The notes below the pieces were generated by a model, which worked only from the letters and a program-made list of their open reading frames with translations, was not told the DNA's origin and made no database searches. Source: Verrucomicrobiia bacterium (GTDB taxonomy: Bacteria; Verrucomicrobiota; Verrucomicrobiia; JABWAM01). Taken from it: a stretch of 64,000 nucleotides of DNA. Shown in pieces: positions 61,099 through 64,000 of this stretch. A program made the translations under genes and the position numbers. The stretch covers positions 1 through 64,000 of the forward strand of contig JAQUAF010000001.1 in assembly GCA_028687435.1 (NCBI GenBank). The letters run 5' to 3'. Within the stretch, counting starts at the first letter, position 1, and each line of letters opens with the position of its first letter.

Positions 61099-62095
61099 CC
61101 AGGTTCCAGATTCCGCGCCGGCAGGCTCAAGAATCCAGCGGTTGTTGTTGATCCGCAACGATAACATTGGCGACCTGATCTGCTCCATCCCGGCCATTCA
61201 ACTCTGCCGGAGGAAACTGCCCCATGCCGTCATCCACCTGTTGGTCAACAGCTACAATGCGCCGGTGGTGGAACCGCTGGTCCCCCGCTGGGTGGACCAG
61301 TTGATTGTTTATCGCAAAACCAAGCACACCGGATTGACCTTCTCCCAAATGTTCCATCTCGCCGGTTTTTATGGCCGCCTCCGGCTGGCCGGCTACGATT
61401 CCGCGGTCATGCTTCTCGGCGGCAAAAGCCGCCAGGCTCTGTCCTTTGCCCGATGGACCGGCGCCTGCGCCATTCTGGGGTACGACATCGGCATCCCCTC
61501 CCTCGCGTTCCGTGAGGGCAACCACGAAGTCGAATACAGCTGGCGGCTGGCGGCCAATCTATGCGGAACCGCCGAACCTCCGCCGGCCTCCATCGATTAC
61601 CCTCTGCGCGCTGCAGGCAACCGGCTGGCCGTGCAAATCACCAGCCGCAAACCCGGCAACCGGTGGGAAGCGTCGCGATTCGCCGGACTGGGCAGGAAAC
61701 TGCTGGCCCAACGAAAGGAAAAAGCCCTTCTTCTCTGGTCGCCAGGTCCTGCCAACACCCCCACCCATCCTGGCGACGACGAAAAAGCGGCTGAGATCGT
61801 GCGCCTGGCGCCGGAAGCTTTCGAAGCCTGTCCCACCCCCCGCCTCCAAGACCTGATGGATACCCTGCGTTCCTGCGATACGCTGATCACTCCCGATGGC
61901 GGCGCCATGCATCTGGCTGCGGCCATGGGCCTTCGGTTGGTGACGCTTTTCGGTCAATCCGATCCCAAACGCTGGCGTCCATGGACGCCTCGCGCCCAAG
62001 TCCTGATCAGCCCCACCCAGAACATTGCCGACATCCCGGTTGAGGCGGTCCTCAAGGCTTGGCAGACTGTCCAGGCCGACAAAATCAACAGATGA
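61088..62095 (+). CDS. family 9 glycosyltransferase (heptosyltransferase-like)
   Basis: This product of 335 aa has LLLIRNDNIGDLICSIPAIQ at the start, as in heptosyltransferases, and the C-terminal ADP-sugar-binding block LITPDGGAMHLAAAMGL and LFGQSDPKRW. It adds a sugar to a lipid or core oligosaccharide. The start at 61088 (MPTDQVPD) lies within the end of the sugar transferase gene. It is the last gene of that unit and is convergent with the MraY/WecA-type gene. Confidence 0.9.
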   Translation: MPTDQVPDSAPAGSRIQRLLLIRNDNIGDLICSIPAIQLCRRKLPHAVIHLLVNSYNAPVVEPLVPRWVDQLIVYRKTKHTGLTFSQMFHLAGFYGRLRLAGYDSAVMLLGGKSRQALSFARWTGACAILGYDIGIPSLAFREGNHEVEYSWRLAANLCGTAEPPPASIDYPLRAAGNRLAVQITSRKPGNRWEASRFAGLGRKLLAQRKEKALLLWSPGPANTPTHPGDDEKAAEIVRLAPEAFEACPTPRLQDLMDTLRSCDTLITPDGGAMHLAAAMGLRLVTLFGQSDPKRWRPWTPRAQVLISPTQNIADIPVEAVLKAWQTVQADKINR

Positions 62096-62123
62096 AGAGG
62101 CTCTTCCGCCGCCGCATTGTATT

Positions 62124-63029
62124 TCATCGCGAACATCCGCAAAACAAGGCCACCGCCGCGCCAACCGACACGATCTGTCCCAGCCATAGAATCACCACCG
62201 CATGGACTGGATTGAAACCTCGCCGCATCAGTTCATGCGAAAGATGGGTGCGGTCCCCCTGCCAGACCGGCTGCCCCCGACGCAGACGCCTTAATGTCAC
62301 CTGAAAACAATCCAAAATAGGAACCGCCACAAGCAACAAGGCCACCGCCCCCCCCGCCCATGGATGTCCGGGAATCAATCCCGCCAGCCGCAGCGAAAAA
62401 CAACCCGCCACCCCTCCGAGCAAAAGGCTGCCCGCATCACCCAGAAAAACCCTTCCACTGGAGAAATTCAGCAGCAAAAAACCGCAAACCGCCCCCACCA
62501 TCACCATCAATATGCCGCTTTCCTCAGTCCGCCCCGCCACGCCAAGCATGGCAGCCTCCCCGGATAACGACACCGCCGACAGCCCGCCACAAAGACCGTT
62601 GCAATTGTCCGTGTAATTGACCGCGTTGGACGCCAGCAAAATCCAGCCCAGGGCCAGAAACAGACTGGCCCCCGGCCCCGCACCCAACGGCTGGAGAGCC
62701 TCACGCAAAAACAAGCCCCACATCACCACCACCGCCACCGTCTGCAACGCCAGTTTGGGAACAGCCGAAAGTTCATGCCAATCATCCACCACCCCCACCC
62801 CGCACATCAAAAACGCCCCTGCCCACCACACCCAAAATACCTCCCATCCATGGGCCACCCCCAAAAGGCTCGTCACTCCCAAAATCGCCAGCCCGCCAAC
62901 CAAAGGCGCCGGATGACGATGAACCTTCCGATCCCCTCCCGGGGCGTCAACCAATCCCAGGCGCGGCCCCAGCCGCTCAAGCGCCAGGCAGGCCGCCACA
63001 CACAAAACCAAAGCCGCTGTTGACAACAT
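62124..63029 (-). CDS. MraY/WecA-family phospho-sugar transferase
   Basis: This product of 301 aa has about nine membrane segments. Conserved blocks are the HRHPAPLVGGLAI start (MraY/WecA/RgpG family), VVDDWHEL, NAVNYTDNCNGLCGG and FLGDAGSLLLG. The short length and HRHPAP block suggest the WecA/TagO type, which moves N-acetylhexosamine-1-phosphate to undecaprenyl phosphate, rather than MraY. The start at 63029 (MLSTAALV) is set by the promoter 8 bp upstream instead of 63053. Confidence 0.88.
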   Translation of the reverse strand: MLSTAALVLCVAACLALERLGPRLGLVDAPGGDRKVHRHPAPLVGGLAILGVTSLLGVAHGWEVFWVWWAGAFLMCGVGVVDDWHELSAVPKLALQTVAVVVMWGLFLREALQPLGAGPGASLFLALGWILLASNAVNYTDNCNGLCGGLSAVSLSGEAAMLGVAGRTEESGILMVMVGAVCGFLLLNFSSGRVFLGDAGSLLLGGVAGCFSLRLAGLIPGHPWAGGAVALLLVAVPILDCFQVTLRRLRRGQPVWQGDRTHLSHELMRRGFNPVHAVVILWLGQIVSVGAAVALFCGCSR

Positions 63030-63037
63030 GGCGGCAG

Positions 63038-63066
63038 AGCCTACCGGCTGCACATCTTCTTGGCAA
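63038..63066 (-). promoter_or_regulatory. promoter of the WecA-type gene
   Basis: TTGCCA (63066-63061), 17 bp spacer, TAGGCT (63043-63038), ending 8 bp before the ATG at 63029. It decides the start of that gene. Confidence 0.55.
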
Positions 63067-63113
63067 TCCGCAATCCACCGTTTGATGAATGCGCCTGGGG
63101 CTCGCGCAAAAAC

Positions 63114-63956
63114 TCATCGATGCCCAACAGCGCGAAAAACCCCGCTGGGTGGGTGTCCGAAATGGCGCCGGAAAACCTTTGAAAAATAATTTCCGTCGTC
63201 ATATCCCACTGCGGAAGCCGCCTCGGACACATTGGCCTTCCCCTCAACCAGCAGTTGCTGGGCCTTTTCCATGCGCAAATGGGTGATGTATTCAAAAAGC
63301 GAAAAATCGCTTTCCCTGCTGAAAACATGGGAAAGATGATAGGGGCTGACCTTCAGCGCCTGGGCAATCTTCTCCAGATTCAAGGACTCATGGTAATGCG
63401 CCTGGATGTATTGGCGGGCCAGAGTCATCAGGCTTTTTGCGCGCGATGCCGGGATGGATGGCTTCACATCGGCCGGACGTTGGGCCCGCAGATTTTCCGC
63501 CAGCACCAGCAATAACACATTGAGCAAACGGACACGGACCAGCAACTGGTCGGGCGGCGCCCCTCCGGTAAAATCGGCCTTCAACTGTCCCAATGCATTG
63601 GCGACATCAAGTTTTGCGGAACGCGACAAGGCGGCCAGATTCTGCCAGGGAATGGTTGAAAAATAACTGGCCGCCGCCCCCCACTCGAAGGAAAGATAAA
63701 AAACCTCCAGCCCCTTCCGGGAATCAAACACATCCCGATGAAGGATGCCGTCCGGCAAAAGAACCACCTCCCCCGGCCCCGCGGCAAACTCAGCCTGCTT
63801 CGTCATGATCCGGACCTGCCCCTTGGACACATGGATCAACTCGCAACAATTGGCCCGATGCCAGTCCCGGGCCCAGATGGGATCGAAAATCATGGCGCCC
63901 AGCGTGCGAACCACCGGCAGTTGATCAGACCATTTGAATGACTGTCCGTCTTTCAT
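63114..63956 (-). CDS. AraC-family transcriptional regulator
   Basis: This product of 280 aa has an N-terminal cupin-like sensor domain (about 15-130; GPGEVVLLPDGILHRDVF) and a C-terminal double helix-turn-helix (about 185-275). The first HTH is LNLEKIAQALKVSPYHLSHVFS, followed by the AraC signature KVFRRHFGHPPSGVFR. Ligand and target are unknown; AraC regulators of this form often control sugar utilisation. It is a single gene. Confidence 0.93.
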   Translation of the reverse strand: MKDGQSFKWSDQLPVVRTLGAMIFDPIWARDWHRANCCELIHVSKGQVRIMTKQAEFAAGPGEVVLLPDGILHRDVFDSRKGLEVFYLSFEWGAAASYFSTIPWQNLAALSRSAKLDVANALGQLKADFTGGAPPDQLLVRVRLLNVLLLVLAENLRAQRPADVKPSIPASRAKSLMTLARQYIQAHYHESLNLEKIAQALKVSPYHLSHVFSRESDFSLFEYITHLRMEKAQQLLVEGKANVSEAASAVGYDDGNYFSKVFRRHFGHPPSGVFRAVGHR

Positions 63957-63964
63957 CGCCCGTC

Positions 63965-63992
63965 ATCATCGCCCGGCACGCAAAACATTCAA
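63965..63992 (-). promoter_or_regulatory. candidate promoter of the AraC-family gene
   Basis: TTGAAT (63992-63987), 16 bp spacer, GATGAT (63970-63965), ending 8 bp before the ATG at 63956. Confidence 0.4.
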
Positions 63993-64000
63993 GTGTCAAA

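Noticed and set aside
59050..61197. 715-codon open frame opposite the sugar transferase gene
   Set aside because: Antisense shadow; the plus-strand transferase is unmistakable.

Overview
The window is a chromosomal stretch of a Gram-negative (diderm) bacterium of about 55-60% GC. It encodes outer-membrane beta-barrels, a Wza/Wzc-type exopolysaccharide exporter, a TolC protein, an Mla-type lipid transporter and lipoproteins. The gene set (futalosine menaquinone gene mqnC, tagaturonate epimerase, AmmeMemoRadiSam proteins, B12-type radical SAM protein) and the REP-like GC-rich intergenic palindromes fit Verrucomicrobiota or a neighbouring PVC lineage; this is inference, as there is no rRNA gene or other marker here. 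No phage, insertion sequence, CRISPR array, tRNA or rRNA was found.

Layout. 1-428 has no convincing gene. 429-8456 (minus) is an exopolysaccharide export cluster: FecR protein, outer-membrane barrel, Wza-like, Wzc-like tyrosine kinase, a long TPR protein and a small frameshifted secreted protein. 8623-12516 (plus) holds two small bitopic coiled-coil proteins, a discoidin-like secreted protein and a C39-like peptidase. 12566-17835 has an amino-acid permease, an NtrC-type regulator, a BamE-like lipoprotein and a cyclase/ketosynthase pair. 17873-22427 is an operon of a STAS protein, MlaE, MlaF, MlaD, an RsbU-type phosphatase and an RsbW-type kinase. 22554-29086 carries an EF-hand protein, a glycine-zipper lipoprotein, mqnC, a DUF362 ferredoxin-like protein, a glycosyltransferase, a small release factor, a cupin and dapF. 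29255-33169 holds methyl- and glycosyltransferases separated by short dispersed repeats. 33185-41717 has cobO, tolC, a MacB-like ABC pair, an apparently exported AmmeMemoRadiSam system and a tagaturonate epimerase. 41963-46743 has a membrane-spanning ankyrin protein, a BamB-like propeller and recJ. 46733-51428 (minus) is a tightly coupled SH3-folD-epimerase-GGDEF/EAL-recJ operon. 51706-58569 has a B12 radical SAM protein, hisF, a Lys-rich secreted protein, a double CDGSH protein, a lipoprotein and valS. 58690-63956 has an amber-interrupted secreted gene, a WbaP-type sugar transferase, a GT9, a MraY/WecA-type transferase and an AraC regulator.

The dominant theme is envelope construction: exopolysaccharide initiation (WbaP- and WecA-type enzymes), glycosyl transfer, export, and lipid trafficking. 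The most striking non-coding signal is a promoter layout repeated at least sixteen times. A TTGNCA-like -35, a 16-17 bp spacer and a TANNNT-like -10 end only 6-12 bp before the start codon, which implies leaderless mRNAs. Several start codons below were chosen on that basis.
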